A stretch of 15,706 nt of DNA from Ignavibacteriales bacterium. GTDB lineage: Bacteria; Bacteroidota; Ignavibacteria; Ignavibacteriales; Ignavibacteriaceae. Every line of letters starts with the position of its first letter. The first letter of the stretch is position 1. The notes under the pieces were generated by a model. It searched no databases. It had not been told where the DNA came from and saw only the letters and a program-made list of their open reading frames with translations. The position numbers were made by a program, and so were the translations under genes. This document shows positions 1-7,856 of the stretch, piece by piece. Where the stretch lies: contig JAGUXE010000319.1 of the NCBI GenBank assembly GCA_020061995.1, forward strand, positions 1 to 15,706, in the 5' to 3' direction.

Positions 1-1301
1 CAGATGAAGAAGTCGAATTTTTAAAGACGATATTAAATATTGCAGCAACAGCAATAGAAAATGCAATTTTTATTAAAGAACTTAAACTAGTCAACAGAAA
101 TCTTGATTCAAGAATTAATAGATTGAATTCATTATTTGAGCTGAGCAAGGAGTTTGGGATAATTAATCAAGAAGTCCGGATTGGAAAACTTCTCCTTTAT
201 TCATTACTCGGTCATTTTATGATTTCAAATTATTCAATTATTTTATTAGAGAATAATAAATTAGTAATTCCGGAATCAACAATTGCTAAGGAAAAAATTA
301 GCGCAGTATTATCTCTATACGATTTAACAAAAATAACTCAAGCTGTCAGTTGCAAAGACATTAAAAGAGAGTTTCCGTTAATTTCCGGTTTTGGTTTTGA
401 ACTTATTGTTCCAATGTCACTTCAAAGTGCTACAAAGGGCTTAATTCTTCTCGGTAAAAGAATTAATAACTTGGATTATTCAGTAGATGATATAGAATTT
501 GTTTCCTCAGTTGGAAGTTTAGCAATAGTATCACTTGAAAATAAAAAACTATTCAAAGATGCTTTGGAAAAACAAAAGTTGGAAGAGGAACTTGAAATTG
601 CTAAAGATATTCAGAAAAAACTACTTCCTTCAACGTTGCCGACTCTTCATAATTTTGAAATTGCAGCTCTATCAGTATCATCAAAGCAGGTTGGTGGAGA
701 TTATTATGATGTGATAAAATTAAATAATCAAGATTATGTAGTAGCGATTGGAGACGTATCGGGAAAAGGTGTTCCGGCTTCATTACTTATGGCAAATCTT
801 CAAGCTTTTTTAAAATCAATATGTAAACAAGGTTTAACTATAGATACTGCCACCGGAGTAATTAATGATTTGATTACAGAGAATACTTCTGATGGAAGAT
901 TTATAACCTTCTTTTGGGGAATTCTTAATGATCAGACCAAAAGTTTTAATTATGTGAACGCTGGTCACAATCCTCCATTATTGATAAGAAATAATAAAAT
1001 TCATCGATTAGAAAAGGGGGGAATAATCCTTGGAGTAATGAAAACTTTTACCCCATATTTACAGGAGGAGATCGCATTAGAATCAGGTGATTTGATAGTC
1101 CTTTTTACTGATGGAATTACGGAAGCAAAAAATCTTTCTGATGAGGATTATTCAGATGAACGTTTTGAATCTTTTTTACTTAACTTTTCAAGTGAAAGTT
1201 CAAATGAAATAATTAAGCAAATTGAAAATGAAATTTCTGATTTTACCGTTGGGCAACCTCAGTCAGATGATATTACCTTAATTGTAATAAAAGTTAAATA
1301 A
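1..1301 (+). CDS. GAF-domain SpoIIE-type PP2C serine/threonine phosphatase, 5' end cut by window edge
   Basis: Predicted soluble signalling phosphatase of the RsbU/SpoIIE (PPM) family, which typically dephosphorylates STAS-domain anti-anti-sigma factors. The frame is open back to base 3 with no stop, so the TTG at 123 is not the real start. The first ~25 visible residues (FLKTILNIAATAIENA) look like the end of a GAF domain, then a short helical linker leads into a second GAF-like domain (roughly residues 45-185, counting from base 3), ending again in a GAF-type helix (SLAIVSLENKKL). A coiled linker (KQKLEEELEIAKDIQKKLLP) is typical just before SpoIIE domains. Metal-binding phosphatase motifs are intact: VGGDYYDV near residue 230, GDVSGKG with D251, AGHNPP, TDGITEA with D370 and the final DDIT (D422, D423). 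The stop TAA abuts the ATG of the next gene, so the two are surely cotranscribed. Phosphatase assignment is firm; the target is unknown. Confidence 0.93.
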   Translation, partial: DEEVEFLKTILNIAATAIENAIFIKELKLVNRNLDSRINRLNSLFELSKEFGIINQEVRIGKLLLYSLLGHFMISNYSIILLENNKLVIPESTIAKEKISAVLSLYDLTKITQAVSCKDIKREFPLISGFGFELIVPMSLQSATKGLILLGKRINNLDYSVDDIEFVSSVGSLAIVSLENKKLFKDALEKQKLEEELEIAKDIQKKLLPSTLPTLHNFEIAALSVSSKQVGGDYYDVIKLNNQDYVVAIGDVSGKGVPASLLMANLQAFLKSICKQGLTIDTATGVINDLITENTSDGRFITFFWGILNDQTKSFNYVNAGHNPPLLIRNNKIHRLEKGGIILGVMKTFTPYLQEEIALESGDLIVLFTDGITEAKNLSDEDYSDERFESFLLNFSSESSNEIIKQIENEISDFTVGQPQSDDITLIVIKVK

Positions 1302-3863
1302 ATGTATAAAGCAATTCTAAATTCTCTTCATAAAACTAGACAGACGATAATATCGATTATAACAATAATAATTTTGATCATCGGTGTTTTCAATATCTAC
1401 ACATCGTATTCAATAAATAAAACTTCAAATGATGAATGCTTGTGGATTCCCCATAAAATTGATAAAGACAGCCTTATACTAGTCTTCGATAAAGTTAAAA
1501 TAGGTGGCGTGACTTATAATGCAGGTATACGAGATGGTAATAAATTACTTGAGATAAACGGTGAACCACTTATCGGAACAATTCCGGCTCAATTACTTTT
1601 AAATAAAATTGCTGAAGGAGATTATGCAACATATAAGGTTGAGAATGATGAAGGAATATTTGAGACAAAAGTACTTATAAAAAAAATGTTCAATATTGGA
1701 GATTTTGCTTTTAGCTTACTTGGAGTGATTTGGCTGATTGTAAGTTTTTTCAGTCTTACTGCAAACCCCGATGGGAAAGCACAACGCATGTTTTATTTAT
1801 TAGGGGTAATTCTCGTAATAAATAAAATAAACCTCTTGTTTCCTCAATATGGATTTTTTAACTATTTTGATTCAAGATACTTACCCGTCGTATTTATTTG
1901 GGCTTTTGCATCATTTTTCTTACCGATGGTTTTTTTGCATTTCTTCTTAATCTTCCCGACTCGTTCGGCAGTGATGAATAAAAGATGGTTTCAAATTTCA
2001 CTCTATCTAGTTCCTGTAATAGTTTATATCCTTTACTATATCTATCTAATTAATAATCCATTTTATACAAAAAGCATTTCTCAAAATCCAGGTATACTTT
2101 TTGCGCCGGTAAATGTAATTTTTGTTGTGGCATTTAATACCTCATTACTTATACTTGCATTGAAATATAGGAAACTGACAAAGAACTCCCCTCAGAAAAA
2201 ATCGGTATTTATTATTCTAAGTTCGTTTGTAATAGGAATGCTCGGAATCATCTATGTGAGTTTTTTTGCTCCGTTAGTAGCTGACATAGTATTTAACACA
2301 CCCGAACACTACACTCCAATAATATTGATAGTCCTAATTCCGATTGCATTCGGGTATTCAATTTTGAAATACCAATTATTAGATATGAGTGTTGTCGTAA
2401 AGAATACGATAGTTTATGGTTTGGCTACATTCACTTTAGCCATTTTGTACTTTTTATCTGTTTATGTTATTGGTCAGAGTATTGGAGAGATTGTGGGGAC
2501 CGAGTATCAGAACTTTATATCTGCAATTTCATTTCTACTATTTGCACTTATTTTCCAATCAACTAAAGACAGGTTTCAAGAATTACTTACTCGCAAATTT
2601 TATCCTGAGCAATTTGCCTATCAAAAAATCCTAATTCAATTAAGTCAAGATTTGAATGGTTCAATTGCATTTTCGCTTGATCAAATTCTCGAAACCATTA
2701 CTTCGACATTTGTTGATTTACTGAAAGTTCAAAAATTTGGGTTAATTCTGAAAGATCATAGAAGTAATACATTTTCATTGGTTCGAAGCAGAAATATTTC
2801 AGACAAATCAAAATTTATACTTAAAGAAGAAACAGAAATATCAACTTTTATATTTGAAAAATTTCGTGCTGGAAAATATAATATTATTGAAGCCACTGAA
2901 TTGCAAAACGATTTTCCAAACTATTATAATCTCTTTATCGAGGAAGAAATATATACAGCTCTACCGTTAATAGTTAACAATAAAATAATTGGATTAATGA
3001 TTTTTGGTTTGAAATATTCCGGTTCAAAATTCTCACTGAAAGAATTAGAGTTATTAAGTGCCGTAGCTAATCAAGCTGCAGTTTCAATTGAAAATGCAAG
3101 ATTGTATCAATCTGAAACTGAAAAATTAAGATTGGATAGAGACCTGGAACTTGCTCGCAAAATTCAAGAAACCCTTGTCCCTAAAGAAATTCCTATTATT
3201 GAAAAACTCGACATTAAAGGTAGAATGATACCGGCAATGCAAGTTGGAGGAGATTATTTTGATGTAATAAAAATTTCTGAAAATAGAATTCTTGTTGTAG
3301 TTGGTGATGTTTCGGGTAAGGGACTTTCAGCTTCTTTGTATATGACGAAACTTCAGACTTTATTGAATATTTATTCTACGCAATTCGATTCTCCAAAGGA
3401 GATTTTATTCGAACTAAACAGACAAATTTATAAAGCTATAGAAAGGCACTGGTTTATCACCCTAACGTTAGCAATTTTTGATCTGGATCAGAACATAGTT
3501 GATGTGTGTCGTGCAGGTCATGTTCCATTGTTGGTTTCTCAATCCGGCAATGTAAATTTGTTTCAATCAAAGGGTATCGGGGTTGGTCTGGATAAAGGAT
3601 CAATTTTTGAGAATACTCTTGAAGAAGAAAAAATAAAGCTTAATAAAGGTGAAGTCTTTTTATTTTATTCTGATGGCATTACAGAGACCGTTAATGCCGC
3701 TGAAGAGTTTTTCGGAACAGAGACCTTGATAAACATCTTACGTCTTAATAATCAGAAAAATTCAGAGGAAATTCTTAACAATATTATTTCTGCAACTGTT
3801 AATTTCAGAGATGGAATTGATCAATTTGATGATTTAACATGTGTTGTTGTTAAGGTCAAATAA
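1302..3863 (+). CDS. Membrane-bound PDZ/multi-TM/GAF/SpoIIE-type PP2C phosphatase
   Basis: An 853-residue receptor-like phosphatase. Residues ~14-33 form a first membrane helix. Residues ~52-128 resemble a PDZ domain, with the usual ligand-loop region GGVTYNAGIRDGNKLLEING, presumably outside the cytoplasmic membrane. About eight further hydrophobic helices occupy ~132-420, including the LHFFLIFP segment often seen in such receptors. A cytoplasmic GAF domain spans ~450-605 (end: ANQAAVSIENARLY), followed by a coiled linker (LRLDRDLELARKIQETLVP) and the SpoIIE phosphatase domain (~620-853). Metal ligands are present: VGGDYFDV at 648, GDVSGKG with D669, SDGITE with D791, DD at 843-844. The ATG follows the upstream TAA with no gap and no evident Shine-Dalgarno, which suggests translational coupling. 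Its C-terminal half is homologous to the preceding gene, so the two may be diverged duplicates. By family analogy it may relay an envelope signal to a partner-switching pathway; ligand and substrate cannot be read from the sequence. Confidence 0.93.
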   Translation: MYKAILNSLHKTRQTIISIITIIILIIGVFNIYTSYSINKTSNDECLWIPHKIDKDSLILVFDKVKIGGVTYNAGIRDGNKLLEINGEPLIGTIPAQLLLNKIAEGDYATYKVENDEGIFETKVLIKKMFNIGDFAFSLLGVIWLIVSFFSLTANPDGKAQRMFYLLGVILVINKINLLFPQYGFFNYFDSRYLPVVFIWAFASFFLPMVFLHFFLIFPTRSAVMNKRWFQISLYLVPVIVYILYYIYLINNPFYTKSISQNPGILFAPVNVIFVVAFNTSLLILALKYRKLTKNSPQKKSVFIILSSFVIGMLGIIYVSFFAPLVADIVFNTPEHYTPIILIVLIPIAFGYSILKYQLLDMSVVVKNTIVYGLATFTLAILYFLSVYVIGQSIGEIVGTEYQNFISAISFLLFALIFQSTKDRFQELLTRKFYPEQFAYQKILIQLSQDLNGSIAFSLDQILETITSTFVDLLKVQKFGLILKDHRSNTFSLVRSRNISDKSKFILKEETEISTFIFEKFRAGKYNIIEATELQNDFPNYYNLFIEEEIYTALPLIVNNKIIGLMIFGLKYSGSKFSLKELELLSAVANQAAVSIENARLYQSETEKLRLDRDLELARKIQETLVPKEIPIIEKLDIKGRMIPAMQVGGDYFDVIKISENRILVVVGDVSGKGLSASLYMTKLQTLLNIYSTQFDSPKEILFELNRQIYKAIERHWFITLTLAIFDLDQNIVDVCRAGHVPLLVSQSGNVNLFQSKGIGVGLDKGSIFENTLEEEKIKLNKGEVFLFYSDGITETVNAAEEFFGTETLINILRLNNQKNSEEILNNIISATVNFRDGIDQFDDLTCVVVKVK

Positions 3864-3939
3864 TATTTGAACTTTTATAGTCTTTGACTGTAATGATCAA
3901 CTTACCTCAAGATGTAATCATTATATTTAATAAAAAGTA

Positions 3940-4445
3940 TCATTCTAAATAAACTCCTGAACCGATAAAGTAATTTGTATTTGGTATAGGTTCAACATAG
4001 CCGAGTTTTTCTTTTCACCAGTTTCGCCCGGTTTGATCCAATGAAATTCTACATAACCGCCCCCACTTTGGGCCTTGTCGGCTAATTCTCGAAGAACAAA
4101 TTTGCCTTTTGTATCAGTGTAGTTGTAAAGATTTTGTCCCTGCAAATCTTTTTGGCGAGCGTGCGCAATATTTAGGCAGTTATAATCATAAACATAAAAG
4201 TAACCTGAACTATCTGAGTAAAAACTTATAGGGTCAATAGATTTTCGTATAAAATCTATTAGAGATGAATCTGATTGAAATTTCAAAGCAGCTTGACTAA
4301 TAACAGTTGCATAAGAATGGACATAAGCGACAGCAATTTGTTTGTTCCAAGACAAATTATCGTTTAGCGGAGTTGTAATTGAATCATCGCCAGAACATCC
4401 GATAAACCATGACATTAATACAATAAGAATTGATAATTGTTTCAT
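3940..4445 (-). CDS. Cache-domain lipoprotein, frameshifted near its C-terminus
   Basis: Small secreted lipoprotein with a single Cache (sCache_2-like) ligand-binding domain. The start chosen is the ATG at 4445 (MKQLSILIVLMSWFIGC), which gives a normal lipoprotein signal with Cys at residue 17; a GTG at 4457 is an alternative. The Cache core is clear: SSGYFYVYDYNCLNIAHA, then GQNLYNYTDTKGKFVLREL and GGGYVEFHWIKPG. After GETGEKK the uninterrupted frame continues as an unconvincing tail and stops at 3945. The -1 frame from the same point reads LGYVEPIPNTNYFIGSGVYLE and stops at 3940, which is the expected family ending. Adding one A to the five-A run (plus-strand T-run 4006-4010) would restore a 168-residue protein from this start. 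So this is a real lesion, a sequencing indel, or much less likely a programmed -1 shift. Cache domains usually sit in chemoreceptors and kinases; a free lipoprotein form may bind a small molecule in the periplasm or at the cell surface. Confidence 0.8.
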
Positions 4446-4473
4446 AACGGATTCCACATATTTTACTGTAAAA

Positions 4474-4512
4474 GTTTCGAAGTGGATATAGAATTAAGGT
4501 GACTTTCGAAAC
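4474..4512. repeat. Imperfect inverted repeat upstream of the Cache lipoprotein
   Basis: GTTTCGAAGT (4474-4483) and ACTTTCGAAAC (4502-4512) are inverted copies differing by one base, separated by 18 bases. Each arm also contains the palindrome TTCGAA. It lies about 30 bases before the lipoprotein start, where an operator or a 5'-leader hairpin could be. Read on the minus strand the hairpin is followed by a short T-run, so an attenuator is also possible. Function is not shown. Confidence 0.4.
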
Positions 4513-4540
4513 CTAAAAAAATGATAATATCTACATTTTA

Positions 4541-4575
4541 AAAATAAAAAAACCTTAGATAAAAAATCTAAGGTT
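4541..4575 (-). terminator. Rho-independent terminator of the secD-secF operon
   Basis: A perfect 10-bp stem, AACCTTAGAT (4551-4560) with ATCTAAGGTT (4566-4575), encloses a 5-base loop. On the minus strand it is followed by a T-rich run (about 4541-4550), and it starts 24 bases past the secF stop. The stem is only moderately GC-rich. On the plus strand it is followed by CTTTT only, so the minus direction is favoured. Confidence 0.8.
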
Positions 4576-4598
4576 CTTTTATCGAAAAAAAATAATAA

Positions 4599-5738
4599 TT
4601 AGAACTCCAGTTTTTTCTTATACTTTTCTGCGTAATCATAAACAAATGCACTCGCCACAAAAATAGAAGAATAAGTTCCTATCACAATTCCAAAGAAAAG
4701 AGTAAAAGCAAAAGATCTTAAAACTTCACCGCCAAAAATCCATAAAACTAAAACAGTTAATAATGTAGTCCCACCGGTTAATATTGTACGGCTCATTGTT
4801 TTATTGATACTTTGATTGATTAAATCTTTCAAGTCACCATTCTTATGGAGTTTTAGAGTTTCACGAACACGATCAAATACGATAACTGTATCGTTAATCG
4901 AATATCCGATAAGTGTTAAAAATGCAGCCACAATAGTTAGAGATATCTCAAGATTTAAACCTGGGATAACATCATAGAGGAGGGCATACAATCCAAGTGT
5001 TATTAAAACATCATGGAAAAGAGCAGCAACAGCACCAAAAGCAAAGATGAACTTAAATCGAAATCCTAAGTAAATAAGAATTACTACTAGAGAGAAAAAG
5101 ATTGCTAACAAAGCATTTTGTTTTAACTCTTCTCCAACTTTAGGCCCAACTCTATCTTCACGTAACACCTGGAAAGAATTCCCGGAAATTTTTTCCTTTA
5201 AATTCTCTTTAATCCAATCTGAAATCCCTACTCTAATAATAATTTCTTTATTATCGACTTCTTCAGAAACTTTTCCGGCTTGAAACCCGGCGAGGAAAAG
5301 TTTGTCAGCTAAAACCGAAGCTGTGTCAGCACTTTCAAATACGTAGGTTATAGAACTAATAGTACTATCAGAGATTTTCTTAGAAAGATTTGGATAAATA
5401 TTGTTTATAGCTTCATCTATAGTAGTTATTACTTTAGGATAAAGCGCTGGTGGAATTTCCTGCAGTTCGGTTCTAATTAAAACTCCTCTTTCATCACCGA
5501 ATGTCTTAATTTCAAGTTCTCCCAACCCAATATTGGAAAGATTTGATCTAATTTTCCCAATTTCTATCGGATTTTCGAATTGGAGTACAATCTCAGAGCC
5601 GCCTTTGAAATCTATACCGAATTCAAGTCCTCTGAAAATTACATTTACTAAACCAACCACAAATATGAGTGACGAAAGTATGTAAAAAAACTTTCGCTTG
5701 CTCAGAAAGTCTATATTTAAATTTTCAAATAATCGCAT
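4599..5738 (-). CDS. secF: Protein translocase subunit SecF
   Basis: Inner-membrane subunit of the SecDF complex, an RND-type accessory that uses the proton gradient to help complete Sec-dependent export. The 379 residues have the SecF plan: membrane helix 1 (~17-35), the signature FGIDFKGGSEI (40-50), a periplasmic P4-type domain (~50-185), the motif RVGPKVGEEL, then five clustered helices to the C-terminus. The transmembrane motif GYSINDTVIVFDRVRE (~277-293) holds the Asp and Arg residues (D283, D289, R290, R292) that in the family belong to the proton-conducting region. It lies 29 bases after secD in the same direction. A strong AAGGAG at 5755-5750 sits 11 bases before the ATG at 5738, slightly long but supporting this start. 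No fusion with SecD, unlike in some Bacteroidota. Identification is secure. Confidence 0.97.
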   Translation of the reverse strand: MRLFENLNIDFLSKRKFFYILSSLIFVVGLVNVIFRGLEFGIDFKGGSEIVLQFENPIEIGKIRSNLSNIGLGELEIKTFGDERGVLIRTELQEIPPALYPKVITTIDEAINNIYPNLSKKISDSTISSITYVFESADTASVLADKLFLAGFQAGKVSEEVDNKEIIIRVGISDWIKENLKEKISGNSFQVLREDRVGPKVGEELKQNALLAIFFSLVVILIYLGFRFKFIFAFGAVAALFHDVLITLGLYALLYDVIPGLNLEISLTIVAAFLTLIGYSINDTVIVFDRVRETLKLHKNGDLKDLINQSINKTMSRTILTGGTTLLTVLVLWIFGGEVLRSFAFTLFFGIVIGTYSSIFVASAFVYDYAEKYKKKLEF

Positions 5739-5749
5739 GTAAAATTTTG

Positions 5750-5755
5750 CTCCTT
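5750..5755 (-). promoter_or_regulatory. Shine-Dalgarno site of secF
   Basis: AAGGAG read on the minus strand in the secD-secF gap, 11 bases before the secF ATG. The spacing is a little longer than usual, but it is the only such site and it supports the annotated start. Confidence 0.6.
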
Positions 5756-5767
5756 AAAGCTATTTAA

Positions 5768-7696
5768 TTATCCTAAAGAAATTTTTTGACCTTTAACTAC
5801 CATGAAATCAAACAATAAACGACCAATGACCAAAGCACTGAATAAGCTCGCAACAATTCCTATCATTAGGGTCAATGCAAAACCTTGTACAGGTCCGCTT
5901 CCAAACTGGTATAATATGATACCGGTAAAAAAGGTTGTAATGTTTGAATCGAAAATAGCAGAATATGCTTTAGAGAAACCACCATCAATAGAAGCTTTTG
6001 TGGTTTTACCTGTTGCAAGTTCTTCGCGAATACGCTCATAAATAAGTACGTTTGCATCCACTGCCATACCCATTGTTAAGACAATTCCTGCGATACCGGG
6101 TAAAGTAAGAGTTGCTCCAAATCCAGCTAACACACCCATGGTAAATAAAATTGTAGATGTCAGAGCTGCTGCAGCAATAGTACCGGCTTTTTGATAATAA
6201 ATTATCATAAATATTGCAACTAATAGATAACCTACTATTGCAGAATTAAGTCCTTTAGAAATTGAATCTTGACCGAGTGATGGTCCAACAGTTCGTTCCT
6301 CAATTATTTCAACCGGAGCAGGTAGGGCACCCGCTTTTAAGACAATTTCTAATAATTTGGCTTCTTCAAGATTAGCCATTCCTTCAATTTGAGATCTTCC
6401 TCCGGGAATTTTCCCTCTAATTACAGGTGCAGAGAAAATCACTCCATCAAGCATTATTGCGCATCTCTTATCAATATTTGCTCCGGTGATTCTAGCCCAT
6501 TCAGTTGCACCTTCTGAATTCATTTCCATACTAACAATAGCAGCAGAAGTATTTGGGTCAATATTTGCCATAGCATCAGTTATCACACCACCCGTAAGTT
6601 CAGGGTTTTTATTCACTAAATAAAGAACGAAAATATCTTGTCCTTCTTGGATCCCAATTGGTTTTGCAGAGAAAGCGAACTCAACATTATTTGGAATGAC
6701 ATTTTGAACATCCGGACGATTTAACATTCTTTGTACTTTTGCTTTATCGTCTGCTTTAACATAAGCATCTGCAGATTGTCCTTCGGGATTAATTAACGCA
6801 ACTGCAAAAAATGGATGTTCTTTAGCAAATTCTTCAGCAGAAAGTTGTTTATCAGCTGTCGTATCAACTTGTTTTGAAGTGTCCGCTGCAAGTGTTGTAG
6901 AATCTTTAACAGACAATGAATCAACTTCGTCTAAGTTTTTTCCACCCAAAGTTTCATCAACTTTTTTCATCACATTAATTGTGAATTCAGGATCTTTAAG
7001 TAGCCTAAACTCTAAAAGAGCGGTACCTTGCAGAAGTTGACGAGCTTCCTCTTCTTTTGCAATTCCGGGGAGTTCGATAATTACACGACGTTCGCCCTGT
7101 TTTTGAATTGATGGTTCAGAAACACCATACTGATCCACACGATTACGAATGATTTCCATCGCTCGAGTAACAGCGTCATCTGTCTGGGTTCTTAAATCAG
7201 AGAGAATTTTAGCATCGTCTTCACGAATCGAACCGAAATAGCGGCTCAAACGGATTCCTTTTTCTTCTAATTTACGAGCGAAAATTTCAACAATTGCTTC
7301 ATCACTTAGAGCAGCTTCTTTAGCAGCACTTTCGAGTACCTGTGTGAAGTCATCATCAGGATTATTGGCAATCTTTTCGAGAAGTTTAACGGTGTTAACT
7401 TCCAAAACCACCCGCATACCTCCTTGAAGATCAAGTCCGAGTTTAACTCGTTTTAATCTTGCTTCACGAATTGAGGGATCGGCTAATTTAATGCTATCTT
7501 CAATAGATAGAAGAATTTTTTCTAATTGATCTTCCGAAAAGGAAGCATTATTAGTTAAAAATTCTGAGCGTTTTGCCTGGACTATTTTTTGTATATCCTT
7601 GGAGTTTTGGTAATCAACATAAGTCGGATATAATAAATAGATACTCAGCGCTATCGCCAAAACAATGAGAATAAATCTGAATCGTAGTTCTTTCAT
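5768..7696 (-). CDS. secD: Protein translocase subunit SecD
   Basis: Partner of SecF in the Sec accessory complex of the cytoplasmic membrane. The 642 residues start with a membrane helix (~6-25), followed by the family signature LGLDLQGGMRVVLEV (86-100) and the large periplasmic P1 region containing NRVDQYGVSEPSIQKQG (185-201) and an IELPG segment. Five C-terminal helices follow, with the motif GMAVDANVLIYERIREEL (D547), equivalent to the conserved membrane Asp used for proton coupling in SecD. Residues ~250-288 are a polar Ser/Thr/Asp/Lys-rich stretch inside P1 that looks like a flexible linker. The ATG at 7696 is used; no Shine-Dalgarno is evident ahead of it, but a good promoter lies about 40 bases upstream (7737-7767). 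First gene of the secD-secF operon. Identification is secure. Confidence 0.97.
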   Translation of the reverse strand: MKELRFRFILIVLAIALSIYLLYPTYVDYQNSKDIQKIVQAKRSEFLTNNASFSEDQLEKILLSIEDSIKLADPSIREARLKRVKLGLDLQGGMRVVLEVNTVKLLEKIANNPDDDFTQVLESAAKEAALSDEAIVEIFARKLEEKGIRLSRYFGSIREDDAKILSDLRTQTDDAVTRAMEIIRNRVDQYGVSEPSIQKQGERRVIIELPGIAKEEEARQLLQGTALLEFRLLKDPEFTINVMKKVDETLGGKNLDEVDSLSVKDSTTLAADTSKQVDTTADKQLSAEEFAKEHPFFAVALINPEGQSADAYVKADDKAKVQRMLNRPDVQNVIPNNVEFAFSAKPIGIQEGQDIFVLYLVNKNPELTGGVITDAMANIDPNTSAAIVSMEMNSEGATEWARITGANIDKRCAIMLDGVIFSAPVIRGKIPGGRSQIEGMANLEEAKLLEIVLKAGALPAPVEIIEERTVGPSLGQDSISKGLNSAIVGYLLVAIFMIIYYQKAGTIAAAALTSTILFTMGVLAGFGATLTLPGIAGIVLTMGMAVDANVLIYERIREELATGKTTKASIDGGFSKAYSAIFDSNITTFFTGIILYQFGSGPVQGFALTLMIGIVASLFSALVIGRLLFDFMVVKGQKISLG

Positions 7697-7736
7697 AGAA
7701 TATCAATTAAGTATGTGTATAAAATATTTAAGATAA

Positions 7737-7767
7737 CAAAGTTAGTCGTTCGAGGTAAAAAAGTCAA
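7737..7767 (-). promoter_or_regulatory. Predicted Bacteroidota-type promoter of secD-secF
   Basis: Read on the minus strand, TTGACT (7767-7762), 17 bases, then TAACTTTG (7744-7737). The second box matches the Bacteroidota -7 consensus TAnnTTTG exactly, and the first supplies the TTG of the -33 box. Transcription would begin near 7730, giving a leader of about 35 bases before the secD ATG. The consensus is from established knowledge of the phylum; use here is inferred. Confidence 0.6.
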
Positions 7768-7844
7768 TAAATTTCAATAATAATCGTTTCTTCATTTTTC
7801 AAGCTATTCGTATATTTAGGGGTTAGTAATCCCAGAAACTAAAA

Positions 7845-7850
7845 AAAGGA
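7845..7850 (+). promoter_or_regulatory. Shine-Dalgarno site of pepF supporting a GTG start
   Basis: AAAGGA ends six bases before the GTG at 7857. There is no ATG near enough to compete, so this site decides the start of the peptidase gene. Confidence 0.6.
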
Positions 7851-7856
7851 CATTTT

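Noticed and set aside
601..783. Short minus-strand open frame inside the first phosphatase
   Set aside because: It lies opposite the conserved SpoIIE motifs, has no recognisable domain and no ribosome-binding site. It is a shadow of the real gene. The same holds for open frames at 5802-6041, 5872-6057, 7966-8154, 8662-8931, 9301-9522, 9421-9603 and 13542-13736.
3891..3923. Inverted repeat TAATGAT/ATCATTA between the two convergent genes, as a terminator
   Set aside because: Only seven mostly A-T pairs around a 19-base loop and no clean T-run on either side. Too weak to call.
4003..4019. Programmed -1 ribosomal frameshift in the Cache lipoprotein
   Set aside because: The heptamer G-AAA-AAC does not fit the X-XXY-YYZ rule at its first base and I see no clear stimulatory structure; an indel in the A-run is simpler. 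Kept only as a minor alternative.
7811..7818. TATATTTA as the -7 box of a pepF promoter
   Set aside because: One mismatch from TAnnTTTG and no TTG at the expected distance upstream; such sites arise by chance in AT-rich DNA.
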